Shown piece after piece: positions 26,590 to 33,741 of a stretch of DNA of 64,000 nucleotides. The stretch's first letter is position 1. Each line of letters opens with the position of its first letter. Source of the stretch: Phycicoccus sp. M110.8 (GTDB taxonomy: Bacteria > Actinomycetota > Actinomycetes > Actinomycetales > Dermatophilaceae); the NCBI RefSeq assembly GCF_032464895.1, contig NZ_JAWDIC010000001.1, positions 1,426,001 to 1,490,000 of the forward strand. The letters run 5' to 3'. The notes below the pieces were generated by a model. The model was given only the letters and a program-made list of their open reading frames with translations. It did no database searches and was not told the DNA's origin. Both the position numbers and the translations under genes were made by a program.

Positions 26590-27459
26590 TCAGGGCGCGA
26601 CCACCTGGCAGGCGATGCGCTTGCCGGAGCTGCCCGGGCGGGCGGCGGCGACGCGGGCGTCGTCGACGGCCACGACGAGCGGCTCCTCGACCGGGTGGTG
26701 CAGCGGGACGACGTCACCCACGGCCAGGGAGAAGACCTCCGAGGAGGTGAGCGTCACCTCGCGGAAGGCCACGCGGACGTCGACCTCCACCTCCCGGAGG
26801 CGGGACTCGACGGTGCGGGCTGCGGCGTCACGGGGACCGGCCGCCCCAGCCGACGCGCTCTGGTCGACGGCGGCGAGGACGGGCTTGAGCGTGGCCAGCG
26901 CCAGGCACATCGTGGCGGTCGCGACCTGGTCGCCGATCCGCAGCTCGACCTCGGTGGCGACCATCGGGTCGGCGGGCGGCGCCAGCTGGAGGAACTGGGT
27001 GTTCGACTCCAGCCCGGTCACCTCGGCGTGGACGGGGGCGATGGACTCGAAGGCGTAGGTGAGCTCACGGGCGACCTGGGCGACGACCCCGCGGATCAGC
27101 CCGGTCTCGATGTCGCTGAGGGCGCGGCTGGGCTGCTCCCGCCCGCCGGCGCCTCCGAGCAGGCGGTCGATGACGCCCATGACGACGCCCATCGGGAGCT
27201 GGAAGACCCCCGACCCGGGCAGGTCGCGGAAGCCCAGCACGGCCAGCAGCGAGGGGTTGGGCAGCCCGCGGACGTACTCGTCGTAGGTGACCTGGCGCAC
27301 GGCGACGACCCGCGCGTAGACGACCGCCCGGAGGGTCGTCGACAGCACGGTCGACAGCTGGCGCGCGAACGTCTCGCTCGTCACCTGCAGGGCCCGCACC
27401 CGCTCACGGCTGAGCCGTCCGGGGCTGCGGAAGTCGTAGGAGACGGGCGCGGCGGTCAC
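26590..27459 (-). CDS. fliM: Flagellar motor switch protein FliM
   Basis: FliM forms the C-ring wall. The protein (289 residues from GTG 27459) has the middle domain (LSRERVRALQVTSETFARQL, GSGVFQLPMGVVMGVIDRLLG, TGLIRGVVAQVARELTYAFE) and the SpoA domain (VRVAFREVTLTSSEVFSLAVGD, given as VRVAFREVTLTSSEV and FSLAVGDVVPL). The N-terminal EIDALL-type peptide that binds CheY-P elsewhere is absent: the protein begins VTAAPVSYDFRSPG. I prefer GTG 27459 over GTG 27477 because the latter lies inside a FliA-type -10 box; the transcript would then be leaderless. Confidence 0.93.
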   Translation of the reverse strand: MTAAPVSYDFRSPGRLSRERVRALQVTSETFARQLSTVLSTTLRAVVYARVVAVRQVTYDEYVRGLPNPSLLAVLGFRDLPGSGVFQLPMGVVMGVIDRLLGGAGGREQPSRALSDIETGLIRGVVAQVARELTYAFESIAPVHAEVTGLESNTQFLQLAPPADPMVATEVELRIGDQVATATMCLALATLKPVLAAVDQSASAGAAGPRDAAARTVESRLREVEVDVRVAFREVTLTSSEVFSLAVGDVVPLHHPVEEPLVVAVDDARVAAARPGSSGKRIACQVVAP

Positions 27460-27466
27460 GAGCCCA

Positions 27467-27495
27467 CAGATCGGCACCCCCGGAGGCGTCCTGAG
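27467..27495 (-). promoter_or_regulatory. FliA-type promoter for fliM (leaderless)
   Basis: Minus strand CTCA (27495-27492), 16 bases, then GCCGATCTG (27475-27467). The GTG of fliM follows after exactly 7 bases, where a transcript start is expected. The ten-base element CGCGTTTGCC lies at 27514-27505, just upstream of the -35. Confidence 0.62.
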
Positions 27496-27563
27496 GCTTC
27501 CGTGGGCAAACGCGGGCAGACTGGCCGAACGGACTACCCGCCGCGGACCACCGCCAGCCGGGG

Positions 27564-28031
27564 CTACTGCATGACGAACTCGGTCAGGTAGACCTGCAGC
27601 ACCTCCCCGTCGTAGCGCTTGCGCACCTCGGTGTCGAGCGCGGCGAGGGCGGCCGACCTGCCCTTGGGCGACAGCAGCTGCTGGTAGCTGCGCTGGCCGA
27701 AGATGCCGATGGCCGCGTCACGCGCCTTGGCACCGTTCACCCCGCCCTCGCTGCCCTTGGCCGCCGGCGCGTCCGCCGACAGCTGCAGCGACAGCCCGAC
27801 CTTGAGGAACCTGCCGTCGGCGAGGTTGAGGGTGAGCGGCTCGAGGTCGACGACCGCGCCGGGGGTGGGTGCCGCTGCGGCCTCGTGCCCCGACCCCTTC
27901 GTGAGCAGGTATGCCGCGGCGCCGCCGCCGAGCAGGACGACCAGGACGATCGCGATGAGGAGGGTGCGCTTGCGGCGGGGGGCTGGTTCGGCGCCTGCCT
28001 CGGTGGCGGGCGCGACGGTGGCGGTGGCCAT
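27564..28031 (-). CDS. fliL: Flagellar basal body-associated protein FliL
   Basis: A 155-residue FliL, which rings the stator and supports torque. It has a basic N-terminus (APRRKRTLL), one membrane helix (LIAIVLVVLLGGGAAAYLLT) and the periplasmic FliL domain (VVDLEPLTLNLADGRFLKVGLSLQL, read as VVDLEPLTLNLADG and RFLKVGLSLQL, ending VLQVYLTEFVMQ). The ATG at 28031 starts one base after the motB stop. It is followed by 104 bases before fliM that hold a separate promoter. Confidence 0.93.
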   Translation of the reverse strand: MATATVAPATEAGAEPAPRRKRTLLIAIVLVVLLGGGAAAYLLTKGSGHEAAAAPTPGAVVDLEPLTLNLADGRFLKVGLSLQLSADAPAAKGSEGGVNGAKARDAAIGIFGQRSYQQLLSPKGRSAALAALDTEVRKRYDGEVLQVYLTEFVMQ

Positions 28032-28032
28032 G

Positions 28033-28953
28033 TCAGTCTCCTGGGGTGGGGATGGCGGAGGCGGCCTGCGCGGCCGAGCCGGAGGAGTCGAGCGCGTGCA
28101 CCACGATCGCCACCCGGCGGTTGCGGGCGCGGCCGGCGGCGGTGGCGTTCGACGACAGGGGGCGCTGGTCGGCATACCCGGCGGCGGACACCTGCGCGCT
28201 CGGGACGCCGCGGGTAAGCAGGTACCGGAGCACGGTCGTGGCGCGCTCGGTCGACAGCTCCCAGTTCGAGGCGTAGCGGCCGCTGACCGGGACGTTGTCG
28301 GTGTGGCCCTCGACGGTCAGTGCGTTGGGCAGCCCGCGCAGGGCCGGCGCCACGGCGTCGAGGACCTTGCGGCCCTCGGGGCGCAGGGTCGCCTCGCCGA
28401 GCTCGAAGAGCACCCGGTCGGTGACGACGTTGACGACGAGGCCGTGGTCGCGCTGCTCGAACTGCACCGCGCCGGACAGGCCCCGGGACGCCAGCGACGC
28501 GGAGATCCGGCGCTGCACGGCAGCGAGGTCCTCGCGCTGGCGCGCGGCCTGCGCCCGGCCCGCGGCCTGCGCGGCCGCCTGGGCCGCCGCCTGGGCGGTC
28601 GACCCGCCCGGCCGCGGGATGATCGGGTCACCCGTGGCGGACGGGTTCGGGGTCGCGGCGTGGCCGTCGACCGCGGCCTGGGGGCTGCCGTCGAGGATGC
28701 CGGTCGAGCTGGTCTTGCTGGCCGGCTCGCCGAAGTACTGGTCGAGGCCGTTGGACAGCGCGATGAGCTTGGCCTGGTCGACCTGGCTGATCGCGAACAG
28801 GACGATGAACAGCGCCATGAGCAGGGTGATCATGTCGGCGTAGCTGAGCAGCCACCGCTCACTGTTCTCGTGGCCCTCCTCGTGGTCCTCCTCCACGACC
28901 CGGCGACGGCCCGCGCCGCCGGCCCGTGCGCCGCCCGACCGGCCGGTGCTCAC
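28033..28953 (-). CDS. motB: Flagellar motor stator protein MotB
   Basis: MotB anchors the proton-driven stator to peptidoglycan. The 306-residue product has the single membrane helix with the essential Asp in YADMITLLMALFIVLFA, then a plug/linker with an Ala/Gln-rich coiled stretch (AQAAAQAAAQAAG). A C-terminal OmpA-like domain follows (LPNALTVEGHTDNVPVSG, NWELSTERATTVLRYLL, AGRARNRRVAIVV). The GTG start overlaps the motA stop. Confidence 0.95.
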   Translation of the reverse strand: MSTGRSGGARAGGAGRRRVVEEDHEEGHENSERWLLSYADMITLLMALFIVLFAISQVDQAKLIALSNGLDQYFGEPASKTSSTGILDGSPQAAVDGHAATPNPSATGDPIIPRPGGSTAQAAAQAAAQAAGRAQAARQREDLAAVQRRISASLASRGLSGAVQFEQRDHGLVVNVVTDRVLFELGEATLRPEGRKVLDAVAPALRGLPNALTVEGHTDNVPVSGRYASNWELSTERATTVLRYLLTRGVPSAQVSAAGYADQRPLSSNATAAGRARNRRVAIVVHALDSSGSAAQAASAIPTPGD

Positions 28954-29726
28954 GCCGCCTCCGTCGCCGCCGGCGCGTCGACGTCCGCGGACAACACGGC
29001 CAGGAGCCGCTTCTCGACGACCCGCGGACTCGTGCCGGACTGCACGGCCAGCACGCCCTCGAGCAGCAGCTCGAGGTGGGCGCACTCGACCTCGCTGAGC
29101 CGCTTGAGCTTGTTGGACAGGGGAAGCCAGATCGCGTTGGCGCTCATGACGCCCCAGAGGGTCGCGACGAACGCGCTGGCGATGAGCTCGCCCAGCGTCT
29201 CCGGCGAGGACAGGTTGCCGAGGACGTGGATGAGGCCGATGACGGTGCCGATGATGCCGATCGTCGGGGCGTAGCCACCCATGTCGGCGAAGAACTTGAT
29301 GCCGAGGCGGTCCTGGCGCTTCTTGGAGGAGATGCGGGCGTGCAGGACGTCGTGGATCTCGTCGGCGTCGGTGCCGTCGACGGTCATCTCGATGCCCTGG
29401 CGCAGGAACGGGTCCTCGATGCCGCGCAGGCGCTCCTCGAGCGCGAGCAGGCCCTCACGGCGGGCGGTGTCGGCCATGGAGACCAGGTCCGCGACGGCGG
29501 CGTCGCTCTGCGGCGCCTTGGCGGTGAAGGCGCGGGCGACCTGCTTGCCGACGACCTTGACGTCGGACATGAACCCGCCTGCGACGGCTGCTCCGAGGGT
29601 GCCGACGATGACGAGCACGATCGGCGGCAGCAGCAGGATCGAGGTGGGCGAGGCGCCCTCCATGATCAGCGACGCGAAGACCGCACCGAGGACGACGACG
29701 ATCCCGGCGAGGGTGGCCAGCTCCAT
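28950..29726 (-). CDS. motA: Flagellar motor stator protein MotA
   Basis: MotA forms the stator ring that drives the rotor using proton flow. The 258-residue protein has four membrane segments and the conserved cytoplasmic loop (FLRQGIEMTVDGTDADEIHD). The TM3-TM4 region is visible as GYAPTIGIIGTVIGLIHVLGNL, split as GYAPTIGIIGT and VIGLIHVLGNL, and FVATLWGVMSANAIWLPLSN. The ATG lies one base after the flbD stop; the longer open frame upstream is shadow. Confidence 0.95.
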   Translation of the reverse strand: MELATLAGIVVVLGAVFASLIMEGASPTSILLLPPIVLVIVGTLGAAVAGGFMSDVKVVGKQVARAFTAKAPQSDAAVADLVSMADTARREGLLALEERLRGIEDPFLRQGIEMTVDGTDADEIHDVLHARISSKKRQDRLGIKFFADMGGYAPTIGIIGTVIGLIHVLGNLSSPETLGELIASAFVATLWGVMSANAIWLPLSNKLKRLSEVECAHLELLLEGVLAVQSGTSPRVVEKRLLAVLSADVDAPAATEAA

Positions 29727-29727
29727 G

Positions 29728-29979
29728 TCAGCGGTCGCTGTCCTGGACGACGTGCAGCCCCGGGCGCGAACCCGGCCCGGCGTGCACGTGCTCGGCGGCC
29801 GCGAGGACGGAGGCCCGGAAGTCGCGCACCTCGCGGACGACCTCGTCGACCGACTCCACCACCACGTAGCGGGCACCACCCACGAGCGTGATCACGGTGT
29901 CGGGCGTGGCCTCGACGCGTTCGATGAGGTCGGGGTTGAGTGCAAAGCAGGTGCCGTTACGGCGCGTGACAGCGATCAT
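29728..29979 (-). CDS. flbD: FlbD-family flagellar protein
   Basis: An 83-residue protein of the small FlbD family found next to motA in Gram-positive flagellar operons. It contains the core MIAVTRRNGTCFALNPDLIE, followed by RVEATPDTVITLVGGARYVV and a C-terminal acidic helix. Its molecular role is not established. It is the first gene of the flbD-motA-motB-fliL unit, preceded by AAGGACGG (29994-29987) and a leader hairpin with GGA in the loop. Confidence 0.88.
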   Translation of the reverse strand: MIAVTRRNGTCFALNPDLIERVEATPDTVITLVGGARYVVVESVDEVVREVRDFRASVLAAAEHVHAGPGSRPGLHVVQDSDR

Positions 29980-30005
29980 GGCGGGTCCGTCCTTGGTTGT
30001 GCAGA

Positions 30006-30026
30006 GCGCGACCATCCGTGGCGCGC
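30006..30026 (-). promoter_or_regulatory. Leader hairpin of flbD-mot, CsrA-site candidate
   Basis: In the mRNA, GCGCGCC (30026-30020) pairs with GG and CGCGC (30013-30006) with one bulged U. The six-base loop is ACGGAU (30019-30014). A second GGA lies in the Shine-Dalgarno AAGGACGG. CCACGGAUGG is identical to the stem-loop core in the fliC leader. Confidence 0.55.
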
Positions 30027-30032
30027 ACCCCT

Positions 30033-30061
30033 CCTATCGGCAGGCGCCCGGCATACCTGAG
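30033..30061 (-). promoter_or_regulatory. FliA-type promoter for flbD-motA-motB-fliL
   Basis: Minus strand CTCA (30061-30058), 16 bases, then GCCGATAGG (30041-30033). It is identical in both boxes and spacing to the fliC and flhA promoters. The spacer contains one copy of the abundant octamer GTATGCCG. The predicted leader is about 47 bases. Confidence 0.8.
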
Positions 30062-30073
30062 GACGGGCGGAGG

Positions 30074-31693
30074 TCAGCCCCCGGACCGCCGCCCGCGGGC
30101 GTGACGCCCGGTGGGCGGGTGACGGCGCAGCAGGAAGGCGCCCAGGAGCCCGCCGAAGGGCGCGAGGAGGAACCCGGCCCCGATCGCGAGGTAGAAGGAG
30201 CTCTCGACGAGGCCGGTCCATCCTGGAGCGAACACCACCTCGTCGTCCCCTTCGTAGTACGCCGGCAGGGACTGCCCGACGTCTGCGGAGGCGCCCACGA
30301 TCTCCACGTCGGTCAACGACTGCGCGCCGTCGCTGCTGCGCCAGCTGCCGTAGTGGTGGCACGGGCCCTTCCCGCCGCACGACACCGACGTGACCGTCAA
30401 GCTGCCCGCCGTGCCCTTCCCGTGGGCTGCGTGCCACGCCGGTCCGACGTCGCCCAGTGCGAACGACAGCACCAGGACGCCCAGCCCGAGGCTGAACAGC
30501 TGGCGCAGGACCGGCAGCACAGCGGCGCCCCTGTCGGCCGCGGCGGCCACACGCGGGTGGACCTCCGGGCTCCGGAAGTCGAGTGGACGCCACCGGTACC
30601 TGGCCTGCAGCGGGCCGGACACCGGCAGCGGACCCTCCCGGGTGGTGATGGCGACCCAGCTGCCCGGTGCGACCCGCCCGGAGACCAGCGCGGGCTCGGC
30701 CGCGCCTCCCGGTGCCCCGGCGGCCCCGGCCAGGGAGACCGTCGCGACGGGTCGGGTGCTCCCGGCGAGTGCGAGATCAGCCCTGCCCTTGGGGGTGATC
30801 CGCACCCAGTGGGCTGCCACCGTGCGCGGGCGGCGGGTGTCCCGCAGGCCGGAGCCTGCCCGCACTGCCGACCAGGCGACGGCGAACCCGCCGAGCGCGA
30901 CCCAGCCGAACCAGTACGTGTACCCCTTCGGCTCACTGGCCAGGCGCGCCCAGGACGGGTCCTGCGGGTCGAGCAGGACGACCCAGTCGCCGTCCAGGTC
31001 GAGCTCCTCGGCCACCTCGACGCGCACACGCTGGCCGGCGCGCGGACCGTCCTGCAGCTCGAACACCCGCCGGTAGTCCTGGCCGGTCAGGCTCACGACG
31101 CGAGCGTCGGTGCGCTCGGCGCGGGCCACGTGCGCCTCCTCTGCGGTCGTCTGCGCGACGTACCCGGCCACGGCGCCCCCGACGAGAAGGAGCCCTGCGA
31201 CACCCACGGCCGGTACCCACCACGACACCCACCGCCGCGGCCTGATCTCCTCCCCTGCCGGCGCGAAGCCCACTGTGACGGGTGCGGCCGCGGCGGCGTC
31301 GTCCGCGACCTGTGCCTGGCGCGCGCGGATGGCGCGCAGCGCGGCGAGACCTCCCGCGGAGGCGCAGGCGAGGACGAGCCCGGCGCAGCGGCCCGGTGTG
31401 CTGGGATCGAACGCCGCGGCGAGCGCGCCGTAGGCGAGGCCGGCGACGAGAGCTGTTGCCGGTTCCCACCAGACGACGGACGCCGCGATGCCCGCGAGGG
31501 CGACGACGACGGGGAAGACACCATCGGGCTGACAGGGCTGGGCGACGGTGCAGACGGTGACCGGTTCGCCGACCGCGCTCGCGATGACAGAGCCCAGCAG
31601 CAGTGCCCACCACGCGAACGGCACCCACGCGGGAGGCTGCAGCACCAGCCACCGGTCCCCCGGCGCCCGGTCGAGCCAACCCTTCGCGGACAC
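30074..31693 (-). CDS. Membrane protein with DUF3592-like regions inserted in the flagellar island
   Basis: A 539-residue protein with about six predicted membrane helices (for example WVPFAWWALLLGSVIASAVG, VVALAGIAASVVWW, WWVPAVGVAGLLLVGGAVAG, LVESSFYLAIGAGFLLAPFG). Two extracytoplasmic segments (ARVVSLTGQDYRRVFELQDG near 200 and the SLTVTSVSCGGKGPCHHYGS region near 440) look like DUF3592 domains. Nothing ties it to flagella. It sits between the flgE terminator and the flbD promoter, reads the same way as both, and no standard flagellar gene corresponds to it. GTG start. Confidence 0.6.
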   Translation of the reverse strand: MSAKGWLDRAPGDRWLVLQPPAWVPFAWWALLLGSVIASAVGEPVTVCTVAQPCQPDGVFPVVVALAGIAASVVWWEPATALVAGLAYGALAAAFDPSTPGRCAGLVLACASAGGLAALRAIRARQAQVADDAAAAAPVTVGFAPAGEEIRPRRWVSWWVPAVGVAGLLLVGGAVAGYVAQTTAEEAHVARAERTDARVVSLTGQDYRRVFELQDGPRAGQRVRVEVAEELDLDGDWVVLLDPQDPSWARLASEPKGYTYWFGWVALGGFAVAWSAVRAGSGLRDTRRPRTVAAHWVRITPKGRADLALAGSTRPVATVSLAGAAGAPGGAAEPALVSGRVAPGSWVAITTREGPLPVSGPLQARYRWRPLDFRSPEVHPRVAAAADRGAAVLPVLRQLFSLGLGVLVLSFALGDVGPAWHAAHGKGTAGSLTVTSVSCGGKGPCHHYGSWRSSDGAQSLTDVEIVGASADVGQSLPAYYEGDDEVVFAPGWTGLVESSFYLAIGAGFLLAPFGGLLGAFLLRRHPPTGRHARGRRSGG

Positions 31694-31849
31694 GATGAGG
31701 ATTGTGCCCGCTCGTCACTCCTGCGCGGTCCCCCGACGCCACGTGTCCGAATCCGGCATACCCGAGGACGCGGACCCCGGCGACACGCGGCCGGCGACAG
31801 GCGGCCGGCGACGCGCCCGGACCGCGCACACGGCTGCCCGGACAACGCA

Positions 31850-31890
31850 CACGGGCGGTGGCGCGGAGGAACTCCGCACCACCGCCCGTG
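31850..31890 (-). terminator. Terminator downstream of flgE
   Basis: A 19-bp stem with one mismatch (31850-31868 with 31872-31890) around the three-base loop GAA. It lies 27 bases after the flgE stop. No T-run follows, as is common in high-GC Actinobacteria. It ends the flgB-to-flgE operon. The remaining bases to 31693 hold no gene. Confidence 0.8.
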
Positions 31891-31916
31891 GCGGCCCGTC
31901 TGCCCGGATCGACCGG

Positions 31917-33161
31917 TCAGCGCTTGAGGTTGACGAGGTCCTGGAGGATCTCGTCGGAGGCGCTCACGACGCGCGAGTTCGCCTGGAACCCGCGCTGCGC
32001 CACGATGAGGTTGGTGAACTCCTGGGCGAGGTCGACGTTGCTCATCTCGAGCACGCCGCTGGCCAGGGCGCCGCGACCACCGGTTCCCGCGGTGCCGACC
32101 GACGGGGCGCCCGAGTTGGCCGTGCCGCGGTAGAGCGAGTCGCCGGCCTTCTCCAGGCCCGCCGGGTTGGTGAAGCTGGCGAGCGCGACCTGGCCCAGCT
32201 TCTCGGTGCGGCCGTTGGAGAAGATGCCGACGAGGACGCCGGTGGTGTCCATGGTGAAGCTCTGCAGGCTGCCCATCGTCGAGCCGTCCTGGTTGCGGGC
32301 GGTGGCGCTGGCGGCCCCGGAGAACTGCGTGAGCGGGGTGCTGTCGCCGCCGATGGTGAGCGTCACGTCGGACGCGAACCGGTAGCCGGCGCTGGTGAGC
32401 GCGGCACTGGTGAGGCTCATCGAGGCGGTCGTGAACGACTTCGCGGCGGGGTCCCACGTCAGCGACGTGGTGCCGACGGTGGCCGTGCCGCCACCGGGCT
32501 TGGGGACGGTCGTGACGGCGGACCACGTGTCGGTGCCGGTCTTGGTGTAGGTCGTCGTGGCGGGGATGGTCGCGCCCTGCTCGTCGACGATGTCGATGCT
32601 GTGCGTCACCGTCGCACCGGTGGCCGCGTCGGCCGGGAGGTTGCCGCCGAGGTCGACCGTGCGCGTGGCGGTCGGCGCGAGCACCTGGCCGACCGGCAGG
32701 CGCAGGCCACCGACCGGGGCGTTGGTGTCGATGGCGCCCTTGGTGGCGCCCCAGCCCTGCACCGTCGCGCCCTCGGGAGTGACGAGGTTGCCGAGGGCGT
32801 CGAAGGAGAACGCGCCCGCGCGGGTGTACATCGTCTGGCCGTCCTGCTGGACGACGAAGAAGCCGTCGCCCTGGATCGCCATGTCGCTCTGGCGGCCGGT
32901 GACCTGGGTGCTGCCCTGGCCGAAGTTGGTGGTGACCCCGGCGAGCCTGACGCCGAGGCCGACCTGGGCCGGGTTGGTGCCGCCGCCGGTGCCCTGCGGG
33001 GCGCCCGCGGTACGCAGCGCCTGGCTCAGGGTGTCCTCGAAGACGGTCTGGGAGGACTTGTAGCCGGTGGTGTTGACGTTGGCGATGTTGTTGCCGATGA
33101 CGTCCATCATCGTCTGGTGGGCGCGCAGGCCGGACACGGCCGAGAAGAGCGAACGGAGCAT
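31917..33161 (-). CDS. flgE: Flagellar hook protein FlgE
   Basis: FlgE builds the hook. The 414-residue protein starts with the rod/hook signature MLRSLFSAVSGLRAHQTMMD and VIGNNIANVNTTGYKSSQTVF. It has the FlgE central domains and ends with SNVDLAQEFTNLIVAQRGFQ and NSRVVSASDEILQDLVNLKR. It is last in the flgB-to-flgE operon, 6 bases after flgD. A separate distal-rod gene (flgF/flgG) is not present in the window. Confidence 0.95.
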   Translation of the reverse strand: MLRSLFSAVSGLRAHQTMMDVIGNNIANVNTTGYKSSQTVFEDTLSQALRTAGAPQGTGGGTNPAQVGLGVRLAGVTTNFGQGSTQVTGRQSDMAIQGDGFFVVQQDGQTMYTRAGAFSFDALGNLVTPEGATVQGWGATKGAIDTNAPVGGLRLPVGQVLAPTATRTVDLGGNLPADAATGATVTHSIDIVDEQGATIPATTTYTKTGTDTWSAVTTVPKPGGGTATVGTTSLTWDPAAKSFTTASMSLTSAALTSAGYRFASDVTLTIGGDSTPLTQFSGAASATARNQDGSTMGSLQSFTMDTTGVLVGIFSNGRTEKLGQVALASFTNPAGLEKAGDSLYRGTANSGAPSVGTAGTGGRGALASGVLEMSNVDLAQEFTNLIVAQRGFQANSRVVSASDEILQDLVNLKR

Positions 33162-33167
33162 GGTCAG

Positions 33168-33734
33168 TCAGTCCTTTGCGGAGGCGGAGCCCGTGGTGGC
33201 CCCGGTCGGAGTGGTGCCGGAAGAAGCGGTGCCGGAGGTCGAGGTACCGGAAGAAGCGGTGCCGGAGGTGGTGGTGGCGGTGCGGGCGACCTCGGTGACC
33301 GACGACAGCGGCACCTCGGTGGCGTTCACGAGCAGGGTCGGGCCACCGGCGGTGAGCTTGACCGAGTCGACGGTGCCGCTGGCGGAGACCCCGCCGACGG
33401 AGTAGGTGACGCGCTGCCCGACGAGGGCCAGCGCGCTGAGGCTGTTCTGGCCGGCGATGACGGCGGCGTTCTGCGAGACCAGCTCGTGCAGCGTCTCGAC
33501 CATCTGGAGCTGGGCGGTCTGTGCCATGAACTGCGCGCTGTCGACCGGCTTGCTCGGGTCCTGGTACTTCAGCTGGGCGACGAGCAGCTTGAGGAACGCG
33601 TCGCCGGACAGGGTCGGGCCCATGGCGCCGGAGGTGCCCTGGCCGGCGCTCGCCGAGGCGGACTGGGTCGGCTGTGCCGCCTGGGCTGCCTGGGCGGCGG
33701 CCGTGGCGTCGTACGTGCCGATGGGGGTCGTCAC
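33168..33734 (-). CDS. flgD: Flagellar hook assembly protein FlgD
   Basis: FlgD caps the growing hook. From GTG 33734 it is 188 residues, short for the family. The N-terminal FlgD signature is clear (GDAFLKLLVAQLKYQDPSKP, then VDSAQFMAQTAQLQMVETL). The middle part has the hook-binding GQRVTYSVGGVSASGTVDSV. The C-terminus is a low-complexity TSGTASSGTSTSGTASSG stretch encoded by a near-repeated 30-base unit. It starts 7 bases after the fliK stop. Confidence 0.9.
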   Translation of the reverse strand: MTTPIGTYDATAAAQAAQAAQPTQSASASAGQGTSGAMGPTLSGDAFLKLLVAQLKYQDPSKPVDSAQFMAQTAQLQMVETLHELVSQNAAVIAGQNSLSALALVGQRVTYSVGGVSASGTVDSVKLTAGGPTLLVNATEVPLSSVTEVARTATTTSGTASSGTSTSGTASSGTTPTGATTGSASAKD

Positions 33735-33741
33735 GAGGGCC

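Noticed and set aside
33177-33270. Tandem repeat in flgD as a phase-variable tract
   Set aside because: The repeat unit is a multiple of three and degenerate, encoding a Ser/Gly/Thr tail; slippage would not shift frame.
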